From Rufibacter roseolus (lineage in GTDB: Bacteria > Bacteroidota > Bacteroidia > Cytophagales > Hymenobacteraceae): 64,000 nt of DNA. This document shows positions 23,454-32,441 of the stretch, piece after piece. The first letter of the stretch is position 1. Every line of letters starts with the position of its first letter. A model generated the notes under the pieces. That model worked only from the letters and a program-made list of their open reading frames with translations. It did no database searches and was not told the DNA's origin. The translations under genes were made by a program, and so were the position numbers. The DNA is taken from positions 310,001 through 374,000 of the forward strand of contig NZ_JAFMSU010000001.1 of the NCBI RefSeq assembly GCF_017916365.1, in the 5' to 3' direction.

Positions 23454-24281
23454 ATGCAAGTACCCAAAGGAACCCTAATAGCACTGGGCGGCGGCGATGA
23501 TGATGGTCTTATCAACCTGGTCCGCTCTGAGCTTTGCAGCATTGACTCTCATATTGAAGTGATTACCACGGCCACCCTGGAGCCTATGGAGTCTGGGCAG
23601 GCCTACAAAGAAGCGTTTGAGGAGCTGGGCTGCAGCAGCGTGCGCTTCATGCACATTGACGAAGACAACGAAGCAGATAAACCAGAGTACCTTTCGCGCA
23701 TCGGCAAAGCCGAAGTGATCTTTTTCACCGGCGGAAACCAATTGCGGCTGAAAGAGTTTCTGGCCGGCACCCAACTGCACCAACTCATGCAACGCCGGTT
23801 CAAAGAAGAGGAAATCACCATTGCCGGCACCAGCGCCGGAGCCGCCGCCATGTCTGACCGCATGATCTACGAGGGCTACGGTTATTACTCTCTTTTGAAA
23901 GGCGAGGTAAAAACCACTGAGGGGCTTTCCTTTATCAAGAACGTGTTCATTGACACCCACTTCACGGAGCGGGGCCGCTTTGGCCGCCTGGCCCATGCCG
24001 TCTCCAAGCGCCCGCAGTTTGTAGGCATTGGTTTAGGGGAGGAAACCGGCATCATCATCAAAGGCGGGCAGCACGTAGAGGTTTTCGGGAATGCGGTGGT
24101 CACCATCATGGACAGCTCCCACGTGCGTTACTCTAACCTGGAGGAGGTAGAGGAAGGCGAGCCTATTGCCGTGGAGAACCTAATCATGCACCTGCTGGTA
24201 GAAGGCCATGAATACTGCTTAACAGACAGGGTCTTCCGGAAGGTCTCCCAGCAAAAGCGCAAGTCGCCCAGCAAAACCTGA
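23454..24281 (+). CDS. cphB: Cyanophycinase (peptidase family S51)
   Basis: Cyanophycinase cleaves the storage polymer cyanophycin (multi-L-arginyl-poly-L-aspartate) to beta-Asp-Arg dipeptides. This 275-residue cytoplasmic protein has the S51 nucleophile S127 in AGTSAGAAAMSD, preceded by FFTGGNQLRLKEFL and followed by FIDTHFTERGRFGRL and GIGLGEETGIII, all family hallmarks. No cyanophycin synthetase (cphA) or isoaspartyl dipeptidase lies in the window, so whether the polymer is made here cannot be judged. A strong bidirectional terminator follows at 24311-24348. Confidence 0.92.
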   Translation: MQVPKGTLIALGGGDDDGLINLVRSELCSIDSHIEVITTATLEPMESGQAYKEAFEELGCSSVRFMHIDEDNEADKPEYLSRIGKAEVIFFTGGNQLRLKEFLAGTQLHQLMQRRFKEEEITIAGTSAGAAAMSDRMIYEGYGYYSLLKGEVKTTEGLSFIKNVFIDTHFTERGRFGRLAHAVSKRPQFVGIGLGEETGIIIKGGQHVEVFGNAVVTIMDSSHVRYSNLEEVEEGEPIAVENLIMHLLVEGHEYCLTDRVFRKVSQQKRKSPSKT

Positions 24282-24310
24282 ATCAAGCGTTCTTAAACCT
24301 CCATCACAAC

Positions 24311-24348
24311 AAAAAGCCCGGGGCCTTCAAAGAAGCTCCGGGCTTTTT
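24311..24348. terminator. Bidirectional terminator between convergent genes
   Basis: Arms AAAAAGCCCGG and CCGGGCTTTTT surround a 16-nt loop. T-runs on both strands serve the cyanophycinase gene (plus) and the T9SS-tail gene (minus). Confidence 0.8.
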
Positions 24349-24365
24349 GCTTATGACTGGTCTGC

Positions 24366-25562
24366 TTAGTTCTTCACCACCCTGCGGGAGATTTCTTTGT
24401 TGTTATCTGTTCTGATATGCAGAATGTACATGCCGGCAGAGAGGTGCTCGGCAGGGATCACGTACGCCCCGCTGGTGAGGGATCTTTGCGAGATAGCGGC
24501 ACCGTACACTTTCACGCCCTGCAGGTTGAACAATTCTACCTGGGCCTCCTGGAAAGAGACGTTGCTCAAGGCTACTTTAAGGCTGCTGTTGGTAGGGTTA
24601 GGGAACACGGCCAGAGAAGACGCCGGCAACTGCTCCGCAGATTTCATGATGTTGAAGGTCTGGAAATCGCTAAACACTTCTCTGAGGGAGTTTTCCAACG
24701 CTTCACCTTCGGTCTCTCTTATCCTGGTGATTCTCTCGGTCAAGACGTTGCTGCTGTTGTAGGTAAGCACGTACTGCACCTCACTATCAAACGCCCATGC
24801 GTTGTTCTCCCATTCCTGGATAAGCATTCCCGTTATGTTCTTTTTGTCATCATAGGTAATGGTTTCGCGGTCACTGTTTACCCAGGTGGAGCCCGATGCC
24901 TCTTCTGTGGTCATGACCAGGGTTCTGGTGGTGGCGTTATAGGACGTGTTCACGCGCTCTTCGTTCACCCAGGTATTGGTGGCGGCGTCGTATTGCTGGG
25001 TTTCATACATGATGAACCCAAAGGGGTTGCTGGCTTCAGAAGTCCACATAAAGTTGGTGTCCCGCTCATCATCTTTCCAGGTGTTGGTGGTAGCGTCCCA
25101 ATCCTGGTGCACAATAGTGTTTGGTTGGGTTTCATTACCAGTGTACAGGTAAATGGATTTACCAGAGTTGGAGAGCGGGCCGGTGCCGCCGGTGGTGGAT
25201 TGGTACGTAATAGTAGAGGTGCGTCCCCGGGCATCATACGCGTAGGTAGACTTGAAGTCGGTTTTCCAGGTGCTGGTGAGCATATCCCAACTCTGGTTCA
25301 CGGCCTCGGTCAATCTGAAATTGTCATAGGTATTGACTGTGCGGGACATATTTATTGCGTCTGTGGCCAACACCTGTTCCGTAATCTGCGCGCGGGAGTT
25401 ATAGGTTGTGGTATAGGAGCTTACCGCTTGCCAGGCTGCCGGATTGGCGTCAGCATCCCAGACGTAGAATTGGGTCTTGCGGGGTAGGGTTATGGTGGTA
25501 GTCTGCGCGAAGGCGCTCACGCACAAGGCGCATAGTAAAGCAAGAATGTAAAGTGTTTTCAT
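24366..25562 (-). CDS. T9SS-exported protein with RHS/YD-like repeats, paralogue 1
   Basis: This 398-residue protein has a signal peptide (MKTLYILALLCALCVSAFA, cut before QTTT) and a C-terminal type A T9SS sorting domain (FPNPTNSSLKVALS to ISRRVVKN). Between them are repeated beta units resembling YD/RHS-type or DUF3836-like modules (TYDNFRLTE, AYDARGRTSTITYQ, SYNATTRTLVM, TYDDKKNITGM, TYNSSNVLTERI). It is probably surface-exposed or released. Its neighbour at 25913-27106 is a paralogue with the same layout, so the pair arose by tandem duplication. The binding partner is unknown. Confidence 0.85.
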   Translation of the reverse strand: MKTLYILALLCALCVSAFAQTTTITLPRKTQFYVWDADANPAAWQAVSSYTTTYNSRAQITEQVLATDAINMSRTVNTYDNFRLTEAVNQSWDMLTSTWKTDFKSTYAYDARGRTSTITYQSTTGGTGPLSNSGKSIYLYTGNETQPNTIVHQDWDATTNTWKDDERDTNFMWTSEASNPFGFIMYETQQYDAATNTWVNEERVNTSYNATTRTLVMTTEEASGSTWVNSDRETITYDDKKNITGMLIQEWENNAWAFDSEVQYVLTYNSSNVLTERITRIRETEGEALENSLREVFSDFQTFNIMKSAEQLPASSLAVFPNPTNSSLKVALSNVSFQEAQVELFNLQGVKVYGAAISQRSLTSGAYVIPAEHLSAGMYILHIRTDNNKEISRRVVKN

Positions 25563-25912
25563 GGGGCTTTTGGTTTAGGATTCCTGGATAAAAGGTTTCA
25601 TTGCTAAGACTCCTGACATTGGGTGACCTCCGTTCTAAAAGCACGTACTTTCTCCTCCCTACTACCTCCGCTTCCCTGGCGCTATGCTAAGACCTTTGAA
25701 CCCAACCTGTTAAGCTTTGACAGTTACCCTTAAGACTACCCCTACCCGCACTACCAATTTTTTTGTATTTTTTAGGACACTCATCTGAAAGCAGGTTCCG
25801 GAACCCCTTCTCCCCAGCCCGGCTCTTGCATAAAAAAGGTGCGTTTACGGGCTGATTTTTAGAAATCAGCCCGTAAACGCACCTTTTCTCTCTCCCAAAC
25901 CTTTAGGCTGGT
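25563..25912. other. 350-bp region between the paralogous T9SS genes
   Basis: Non-coding. It carries the perfect 25-bp stem hairpin at 25834-25887 that follows the upstream paralogue, then an AT-rich stretch that should hold the promoter of the downstream paralogue. No ORF was seen. Confidence 0.45.
25834..25887 (-). terminator. Perfect 25-bp stem terminator hairpin
   Basis: Arms 25834-25858 and 25863-25887 are fully complementary with a 4-nt loop (TTAG). The outer arm is AAAAGGTGCGTTTACGGGC. The tip shares the recurrent family pattern (GATTTTTAGAAATC). It lies 26 bp past the stop of the second T9SS paralogue. Confidence 0.75.
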
Positions 25913-27106
25913 TTACTTCGTTTTCACCACCGTGCGCGAAATCTCTTTATTGTTGTCTGTGAGGATGCGCAGGACGTACACGCCCGCCCCCAGGTGCTGA
26001 CAGGGAACCACGTGGTTCCCCTTACTGATAGAAGGGTACGAGGTCATGGCCTCATACAATTTCTTTCCCTGCAGGTTGAAAAGCTGGACCTGGGCCTGCT
26101 TAAAGCCTGCGGCGGCTAAGGTGATATTCAGGTCACCGGAAGTGGGGTTGGGGAACACCGCCAGAGAAGACGCAGGCAACTGCTCCGCAGCTTTAGTGAC
26201 AATAAAGGTCTGGAAGTCTGAGTACACATCTCTATAGCCATTCTCTAATTCTCCGCCCTCGGCTCTCCTTATTCTAGCGATCTTCTCTGTAAGCACACTT
26301 TCAGCATTGTACGTCAGCGTGTATTCTGTCCCCAGCGTGAACCGCCAAGCATTGTTGGCCTGTTCGTACGTCCGTATTTGGGTGGGGTTCATTTGAGCAT
26401 CAAAGTTGGTAAGGGTACGTGAATGGGACACCCAGCCATCTCCGGATGGCACGTCAAGGACATAAGTTAATGTTCTGGTGGCAGGGTCATAGGAGTTGCC
26501 GTGTCTTTCATTATTCACCCAATCAACATCCAAGGGTGCAGGGGCTGTTTGAATGGCATGGCTAAGCAACTTGAAGGGGTTATTCTGATCTGTGGACCAG
26601 GCCTGGTGGGTGTGCCTTTCTGCATCCAGCCAACTATTGCTAACCTCATCCCAATCCTGGCGCAGAACGGCAGAAGGGTTCAGGTCATTTTCTGTATACT
26701 GGTACATGACCCTGGAGGTATTAACAAAAGATGAGCGGTCAAGGCCCTTTGCCTGTTGCGTTATGCTGATAAGCCTTCCCTGCGCATCATACACATACGT
26801 AGACTTAGAGCCATCTACCCAGCCTCCAGAACCAGGAATTAGCTCCAACGTTTCCAGTAACCCAAAATCGCCATATGTGTGGCGGGTCTTGTGTAATTCA
26901 ACATCACCTTGAATAAGTATGCGTTCTGTTTCCTGGCCGCGCGTGTTGTACACATGGGAATTACTGAAAGCAAGTACCCAAGAGCCCGTTTCCTGGCTTC
27001 CGTACCATTCATAATAGTCTGTCCAGCGAGGGAGCGTGAGGGTTGTTTGCGCCCATGATCTGAAGGCAAGGGCACATAAGATCAGAGAGAGGTATATTGT
27101 TCGCAT
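25913..27106 (-). CDS. T9SS-exported protein with RHS/YD-like repeats, paralogue 2
   Basis: This is a paralogue of the adjacent gene with the same architecture: signal peptide (MRTIYLSLILCALAFRSWA), repeated Tyr/Asp-rich beta units (TYGDFGLLETLEL, VYDAQGRLISITQQ, SYDPATRTLTYVL, TYNAESVLTEKIARI) and a T9SS sorting domain (FPNPTSGDLNITLA to ISRTVVKTK). The frame opens at a TTG at 27115; the ATG at 27106 gives 397 residues and a clean leader. The C-terminal 100 residues are nearly the same as in paralogue 1 and the middle is more divergent, as expected if the exposed part evolves faster. Confidence 0.85.
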   Translation of the reverse strand: MRTIYLSLILCALAFRSWAQTTLTLPRWTDYYEWYGSQETGSWVLAFSNSHVYNTRGQETERILIQGDVELHKTRHTYGDFGLLETLELIPGSGGWVDGSKSTYVYDAQGRLISITQQAKGLDRSSFVNTSRVMYQYTENDLNPSAVLRQDWDEVSNSWLDAERHTHQAWSTDQNNPFKLLSHAIQTAPAPLDVDWVNNERHGNSYDPATRTLTYVLDVPSGDGWVSHSRTLTNFDAQMNPTQIRTYEQANNAWRFTLGTEYTLTYNAESVLTEKIARIRRAEGGELENGYRDVYSDFQTFIVTKAAEQLPASSLAVFPNPTSGDLNITLAAAGFKQAQVQLFNLQGKKLYEAMTSYPSISKGNHVVPCQHLGAGVYVLRILTDNNKEISRTVVKTK

Positions 27107-27319
27107 GGCAAGCAATGATTACTTACACAAAGCCACACAGAGTGCCGGGAAGCACCGCTCGTCCATTTCCCAAAGGCAATTTTACCTACTACTCAGCCAT
27201 CCTGCAAACCACCTTTGCCGATTTTGTCTTGCACATAGTTAAGTTACAAAAAGCGTCTGGTAATTCACGCCATTTCCTACACATAACGGGAATATAATCA
27301 ATAAGTTGATCACAAATAA

Positions 27320-27368
27320 AATGCGCGTTTAGCGGCCGTTTTGTGAAAGCAGCCGCTAAACGCGCATT
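27320..27368 (-). terminator. 17-bp stem hairpin downstream of the flavoprotein gene
   Basis: Perfect arms 27320-27336 and 27352-27368 (AATGCGCGTTTAGCGGC on the plus strand) flank the tip CGTTTTGTGAAAGCA of the recurrent family. It lies 21 bp past the stop of the flavoprotein gene. Confidence 0.7.
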
Positions 27369-27388
27369 AGAAGCTTCTGTACCTGGAG

Positions 27389-28282
27389 CTACAGCCTGAA
27401 CTCTTTCTGCAGCTCCATATTGATGGCCACGGCGGCCTTGGTGCCTTCAGCGGCGGCTACAATAACCAACTGCATGTCACGGGCGGCATCTCCGGCCACG
27501 TAAAGCCCAGGCACATTGGTTTGCTGGTGTTTGTAGGTTCTTACCACGCCTTTGCTGGTGAAGTCACACTGCAGTTGCCGCGCCAGGTCAGAGTGCTGGT
27601 CTGAGCCAGTGGAGAAGAACATAGCCTCGCGGTTCTCCACCTGTCCGTTCTTGAGCACGATGCGCTGCAGATGCCCGTCTTCGCCCTCCAGCCTTTCAAT
27701 GGCTGCGGTGTTGATCTGCACTTTGTTACGGGCCAGGAGCTCGCGGTCTTCGCGGGTAAGACGGTTGGTGCCATCTGTGAACAGCATAACGTCACTGCTC
27801 CAGGTTTTCAGGGAAAGGGAGAGCCCAATGGCATCGCGGTTTTTGCCGTAGGCGGCCAGCGGCTTGTTCTTTGACTCGTACCCGTCGCAGTAAGGGCAAT
27901 GGTGGATGCTGGAGCCGTAGAAGGGCTCGGCCCCGGGTATCTTGGGCCAGCGGTCGCAGAGACCGGTGGCCAGCAGCACTTTCCGGGACAGGTACACCTG
28001 GTCTTCTTCATCCTCCACTTTGAACAGGTCACCCTCTTTGGTCACCCGTACAATCCGTTTCTGTTTGATATCCACTTCATACTTGGCCAGGTCTTCGCGG
28101 CCCAGGCGCAGGAACTCGGCCGGAGGGGTACCGTCGCGGGATATGAAACCGTTCATGGCATGGGAATAGGAGTTCCGGTACACGCCGGAATCAAACAGGG
28201 CCACTTTTCGCATACACCGCCCCAGGAGCATCGCCGCGCTAAGACCAGCCGGGCCTCCGCCAACAATCAATACATCATACAT
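27389..28282 (-). CDS. Thioredoxin-reductase-like FAD/NAD(P) oxidoreductase
   Basis: This 297-residue flavoprotein has the N-terminal FAD motif VGGGPAGLSAAMLLGR, a redox-active C129-P-Y-C132 (HHCPYCDGYE), and the second FAD motif LYVAGDAARDMQLV. The CxxC followed by DGYE resembles the GliT/dithiol-oxidase branch of the thioredoxin reductase family more than classical TrxB, whose motif is CATC. The NAD(P)-binding glycine motif between 140 and 160 is weak (LAAYGKNRDAIGL). It may therefore act as a disulfide-forming oxidase or as a reductase with an unusual partner. It is transcribed alone. Confidence 0.88.
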   Translation of the reverse strand: MYDVLIVGGGPAGLSAAMLLGRCMRKVALFDSGVYRNSYSHAMNGFISRDGTPPAEFLRLGREDLAKYEVDIKQKRIVRVTKEGDLFKVEDEEDQVYLSRKVLLATGLCDRWPKIPGAEPFYGSSIHHCPYCDGYESKNKPLAAYGKNRDAIGLSLSLKTWSSDVMLFTDGTNRLTREDRELLARNKVQINTAAIERLEGEDGHLQRIVLKNGQVENREAMFFSTGSDQHSDLARQLQCDFTSKGVVRTYKHQQTNVPGLYVAGDAARDMQLVIVAAAEGTKAAVAINMELQKEFRL

Positions 28283-28697
28283 ACTTGAAATCTCTTAACC
28301 AGTCATGGCTAAACGCATCTGGCAAAAAAGAGATGGTTTCTGCGTGATTTTTTTCTTAGAGGGCTTTTGCCTTCCTATGGATTATTTGAAGGAAACCGTA
28401 CTTACCACAACGTCATAAACCGCTTTTATTTTACAGCCCCCTTATGGTTAAGGAAGGAGCCTTAATGGCTAAGCCGGAAGACTCGCACACGTGTGGGTAC
28501 ACAGGAAAATTCTCCCCGATGGCCTGTAAAAATACCATAGCATATTTCTGATCAAAACCGCACACACTAAATCATAATTAATAATTATAAAAAATATGGC
28601 GATATGCATAACACTATCAGAATATCAGTTCTATTTATCTATATTTGATTAACAAATCCTTAAGAACCAAATACACTTATTTTTAACTAGCGAACGC
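28283..28697. other. 415-bp divergent promoter region upstream of the FadL gene
   Basis: Non-coding and increasingly AT-rich toward the FadL gene. It contains the -7 element at 28640-28647. No ORF or large repeat was seen. Confidence 0.45.
28640..28647 (+). promoter_or_regulatory. Bacteroidota -7 element of the FadL-GDSL operon
   Basis: TATATTTG matches TAnnTTTG exactly. Transcription would begin about 45 bp upstream of the ATG at 28698. The -33 element is not clear. Confidence 0.5.
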
Positions 28698-29939
28698 ATG
28701 AAAAGTAAATTTTTAGCCTTACTAGGCAGTGCTGTGCTCTCGGCGGGCGTTGCCCAGGCCGGAGGGTTCCAAGCTAACCTACAGGGGCAAAAGCAGATAG
28801 GCATGGGCCACGCAGGCACTGGTTTGGCGCTGGACCAAAGTAGCATTTTCTTTAACCCAGGAGCGCTGGCCCACCTTCGGCAGAATGGTATCCAGTTGGG
28901 GGTTAGTGCGTTGAATGCGAAAATAGCTTACAGAGAACCTTCTCCAGGTTTCTCAGAGTCCACCACAGACAATCCCATCAGCACCCCGTTCCAGGTGTAT
29001 GCTTCCTTTGGGAAAGAAGAAAGCCCGCTCCGCTTCGGTATTGGGGTGTACACGCCTTTTGGTTCTTCTGTTAACTGGGGTAACCAGTGGCAGGGACGTT
29101 ACGGCTTGAATGAGTTAACCCTGAAAACCATTTTCATTCAGCCTACCATCAGCTACCGCATCTCAGAGAAACTGGGCGTGGGAGCCGGATTTGTTTACTC
29201 AACCGGTAGTGTGAACCTGCAAAGAAGCATTCCTTTGACAGACGCCAGTTACAATGAGGCCGGGGTAGAACTGGACGGTTCGGCGAGCGGTTTCGGGTTT
29301 AACCTGGGCGTTTTCTTCCAGCCTACAGAAAAACTCTCCCTGGGCCTTACCTACCGCTCTAAAGTGGAGATGGAAGTGAAAGACGGCGATGTGACCTTCA
29401 TGCTACCTACTTCACCGTTAGTGGCGGGTCAGTTCCAGGCTACTCAGTTTGACGCCAGCCTTCCTATGCCTGCCAACATCACCCTGGGTATTGGCTTTAA
29501 ACCTACAGAGGCCCTAACCTTTGCCGTTGATGTGCAGCGCGTAGAGTGGAGCGCCTACAAATCGCTGCGCTTTGACTACAATGCCGGGGTACGCGGAGAA
29601 ACCTTCTCTGAAAGCCCGCGCAACTACGAAGACGTTTTCATTTACCGCGTAGGTGCCCAGTACAAGGTGTCTGACATTTTCACCGTCAGAGCCGGCGCTT
29701 ACTATGACAACTCACCGGTACAGGAAGGCTACCTGACCCCAGAGACACCAGACTCTGATTCAAGAGGGGTATCTGGCGGATTAACCCTGGCCCTGAGCGA
29801 TAAAGTTGACCTTGACGCCTCCTTCCTGTACATCAACAAGAAAGAACGCACCGATGACGCGAGCAAGTCTGGCGGTGTAGCCGGCACTTTCAAGTCAGTA
29901 GCCTACATTCCGGGTGTTGGCATCAATTACAAGTTTTAA
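28698..29939 (+). CDS. OmpP1/FadL family outer membrane transporter
   Basis: FadL-type barrels import long-chain fatty acids and other hydrophobic molecules. This 413-residue protein has a signal peptide ending VAQA, then the family N-terminus GGFQANLQGQKQIGMGHAGT with the FNPGALAHL motif near residues 52-60. Amphipathic strands follow to a terminal aromatic (GINYKF). It is followed after 12 bp by a GDSL-type lipoprotein gene on the same strand, a pairing that suggests import plus hydrolysis of a lipid or ester substrate. Confidence 0.92.
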   Translation: MKSKFLALLGSAVLSAGVAQAGGFQANLQGQKQIGMGHAGTGLALDQSSIFFNPGALAHLRQNGIQLGVSALNAKIAYREPSPGFSESTTDNPISTPFQVYASFGKEESPLRFGIGVYTPFGSSVNWGNQWQGRYGLNELTLKTIFIQPTISYRISEKLGVGAGFVYSTGSVNLQRSIPLTDASYNEAGVELDGSASGFGFNLGVFFQPTEKLSLGLTYRSKVEMEVKDGDVTFMLPTSPLVAGQFQATQFDASLPMPANITLGIGFKPTEALTFAVDVQRVEWSAYKSLRFDYNAGVRGETFSESPRNYEDVFIYRVGAQYKVSDIFTVRAGAYYDNSPVQEGYLTPETPDSDSRGVSGGLTLALSDKVDLDASFLYINKKERTDDASKSGGVAGTFKSVAYIPGVGINYKF

Positions 29940-29951
29940 TTTCAAGACAAG

Positions 29952-31391
29952 ATGAAGAACATATTCTATAGATTAGGCGCGGCCGCTCTTCTTTCCACCG
30001 CTTTCTTATTCAGCGGTTGCGAGCCCGAGTTTGAGGAGGACATTACCCTTAGCAAAGGTCCTCTGGATTTCAGCAAGTACGTATCCGTAGGAAACTCCCT
30101 TACCGCCGGTTACCAGGACAACGGCCTTTACCTGGAAGGCCAGGTGTTCTCTTACCCCAATATTCTGGCTAACCAGTTCAGCTTTGTAGGCGGCGGCCAA
30201 TTTGTGCAGCCTCTGTTCACACAGGCCCAAGCCAATGGTTCTGGTTACCTTCGCTTAGGTGGATTCTCCTCCACCGGAGCTCCTATCCTGGCCCCGGTGA
30301 CCACTAACCTGGCCGTACGCACCGATGTTGCTCCCCTACCAGGCGGCCGCCGTCTTACCAAATTCACCGGCGCTATCCAGAACTGGGGCGTACCGGGTAT
30401 TTCTGTCCTGGCCAGCGCTGTGCCGCAATACGGTGGTGTGAACCCTTACTTTGAACGTTTGTTATCAGATGCCGAAGTGGGCCAGGTAAGCTACGTTCAA
30501 AAGGTGGTAGCCACTCAGCCTACGTTCTTCTCGCTTTGGCTGGGAAATAACGATGTGCTGGGTTACGCCACCGCCGGCGGTGTGGTAGATCCTGCCAACC
30601 CGTTTGGCGGCATTACCCCAACTGCTACGTTCAATGCGATTTACTCTCAGCTGGCAGCTGGCTTGTCCAGAAATAAAGCAGCCAAGGGTATTGTAGCTAC
30701 CATCCCGGATGTGCGCTCGGTACCGTTCTTTACCACGGTAGGCCCTACGTTCAAGGCTGGTTTGCCTGCTGCGGTACCTGCAGTAGTGGCTTTAACCAAA
30801 AGCGCAGCCAACCGGACAGTGATCGCCAAGAATGACATCAGGGTAGGTTCTACCGGGTCAGCTTTGTTTACCCTTACCTCCACTGCTTACCTGGGCTTGT
30901 TAGGTCAGCCAACCGGTAGATACTGGCGTGACCAGGCCAAGGCGAAATATCCTTCAGATGCCGCAGCCATGGACCAGGAGCTGAAAAGACTGCTGCAGAA
31001 CTACCAGCTGGATACCACCAAGATGTTTGGTTTAAGTGCAGAGAACCCCTTGCCAAGCGCCCTGGTACTGGATGCCGAAGAACAAGCCGAGATCCAGGCT
31101 GCTACAACTGAATACAATAACATTATCAAGAACGTAGCAGCCGCCAATGACCTGGCCGTGTTTGATGCCTTTACTTTCTTCAACAGCATTCAGACACCTT
31201 ACAGCATGAACGGTGTTACGTATTCTCCGGCGTTCATCACAGGTAACCTGTTCTCGCTTGACGGCGTGCACCCAACGCCGCGCGGATACGCCATTATTGC
31301 CAACGAGATGATCAAGGCCATCAATGCCAAATACGGTTCATCCGTGCCTACCATTGATGTGACCCAGTTCCGGGCGGTGCTTATCCCGTAA
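29952..31391 (+). CDS. SGNH/GDSL hydrolase family lipoprotein
   Basis: This 479-residue protein is a lipoprotein (lipobox LFSGC, Cys23) with an SGNH-type esterase domain. Block I is YVSVGNSLTAGYQDN with nucleophile S49. The block III Asn is in SLWLGNNDVLGYA, and the catalytic Asp-His is in LFSLDGVHPTPRGYAI near the C-terminus. It should act on the periplasmic or outer leaflet side. The 12-bp spacing from the FadL gene and the shared terminator at 31414-31443 indicate one operon. The substrate is probably a lipid or other ester; this is an inference. Confidence 0.9.
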   Translation: MKNIFYRLGAAALLSTAFLFSGCEPEFEEDITLSKGPLDFSKYVSVGNSLTAGYQDNGLYLEGQVFSYPNILANQFSFVGGGQFVQPLFTQAQANGSGYLRLGGFSSTGAPILAPVTTNLAVRTDVAPLPGGRRLTKFTGAIQNWGVPGISVLASAVPQYGGVNPYFERLLSDAEVGQVSYVQKVVATQPTFFSLWLGNNDVLGYATAGGVVDPANPFGGITPTATFNAIYSQLAAGLSRNKAAKGIVATIPDVRSVPFFTTVGPTFKAGLPAAVPAVVALTKSAANRTVIAKNDIRVGSTGSALFTLTSTAYLGLLGQPTGRYWRDQAKAKYPSDAAAMDQELKRLLQNYQLDTTKMFGLSAENPLPSALVLDAEEQAEIQAATTEYNNIIKNVAAANDLAVFDAFTFFNSIQTPYSMNGVTYSPAFITGNLFSLDGVHPTPRGYAIIANEMIKAINAKYGSSVPTIDVTQFRAVLIP

Positions 31392-31413
31392 CCAGAACTA
31401 CTTTCATTTTAGG

Positions 31414-31443
31414 AAAAGGCCAGCCCACCAGCTGGCCTTTTTT
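31414..31443 (+). terminator. Terminator of the FadL-GDSL operon
   Basis: Arms AAAAGGCCAGC and GCTGGCCTTTT with a 6-nt loop and a following T-run, 22 bp past the stop. Confidence 0.85.
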
Positions 31444-31544
31444 ATTCGCCTCCTGGGTGGGCCATTATACTAGTCTAGAAAATCCCTCGTTTTCAGTCCG
31501 AAAGAGTTTATATTCGTATACCACCCTATCTAAAACCTGAGCTT

Positions 31545-32009
31545 ATGAAAAACTATCCTTTACTTCTACTCCTGTTTTGCTGTACCCTTTTCTTTACCGC
31601 CTGTAGCGATGATGATGACGAAGCACCCTCTAAAGAGCAGATGCTGCAAGACAAGCGCTGGCAGATAACGGCTCTGGAGGCTTCCACTCTGTTTGGTGAT
31701 ATAGACTTCTACGCCGATCTGGAAGATTGCCAGAAGGATAACTATGTTGAGTTCAGGGACAATGGCGTGCTGGTAGTTAACGAAGGAGCCACCAAGTGTG
31801 ATGATTCTGATCCGCAGGAGGCCCAGGGCACCTGGTCTTTGAACGGAGATGTGCTGCAGATTTCGGGCATAGGCGCTTCTTTTGGCCTGCCGGTGAATGA
31901 TCTGGAACTGACCATCACAGAGCTTACTGCTACCAGCCTCTCCGCAGATTTCAAACAGAACGTCTCCGGCTTTGATATTGACGGCACGGTAACCATGAAG
32001 ACCATGTAA
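31545..32009 (+). CDS. Lipocalin-like lipoprotein
   Basis: This 154-residue lipoprotein has signal peptide MKNYPLLLLLFCCTLFFTA with lipobox FTAC, then an acidic linker CSDDDDEAP. The mature domain has lipocalin-like features common in Bacteroidota: DKRWQITALE near the start, VEFRDNGVLVVNEG, GTWSLNGDVLQISG and LELTITELTATSLSADF. It probably sits at the outer membrane and binds a small ligand. A strong hairpin terminator follows. It stands before two further lipoprotein genes of similar size. Confidence 0.8.
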   Translation: MKNYPLLLLLFCCTLFFTACSDDDDEAPSKEQMLQDKRWQITALEASTLFGDIDFYADLEDCQKDNYVEFRDNGVLVVNEGATKCDDSDPQEAQGTWSLNGDVLQISGIGASFGLPVNDLELTITELTATSLSADFKQNVSGFDIDGTVTMKTM

Positions 32010-32441
32010 ACCCCAGAGGTACATAATATATATATTCCTTGAAAACAGAAGAGGGAGCCCGGCAACAGGCTCCCTCTTCTGTTTTTAAGCCGTTTTCCAG
32101 AAAACAATGCGATTTCCCCAGGGTATTGCCATACAACTCCCACTCTCACAGTTATTTCTCTAAAATAAACTATCTAATTCAGGTCGGCTTTCAACGGTTT
32201 CACTCGCCAAAAATCCAGGTTGGGTGAGGATGTCTACTTTTCCTGAAATCCTGTATAGGGGTTATCTGCAGAAGCCCGGTCTTATTTCTACAAACGGCAA
32301 TTATACTTTAACTACATGAAATTGCACCAGGCACATAGAAGCAAGCATGTAATTAGAGTTGACCAGGCCAGTAGTTAAAAAGAATTCTAACCCTATTTCT
32401 AACCTATAATCATGTTTGTTTCACTTTATCAACTCCCTATC
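32010..32441. other. 432-bp region between lipoprotein genes
   Basis: It starts with a strong terminator (32042-32086), followed by AT-rich sequence that should hold the promoter for the next lipoprotein gene. No ORF or repeat was recognised. Confidence 0.45.
32042..32086 (+). terminator. Terminator of the lipocalin-like gene
   Basis: Perfect 18-bp arms (AAAACAGAAGAGGGAGCC and its complement) with an 8-nt loop and a T-run. Confidence 0.85.

Noticed and set aside
24417-25487. Long plus-strand open frame (356 codons) antisense to the T9SS paralogue 1 gene
   Set aside because: It mirrors a gene with a clear signal peptide, repeats and sorting tail, and its own translation has no recognisable domain. 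It is a shadow frame.
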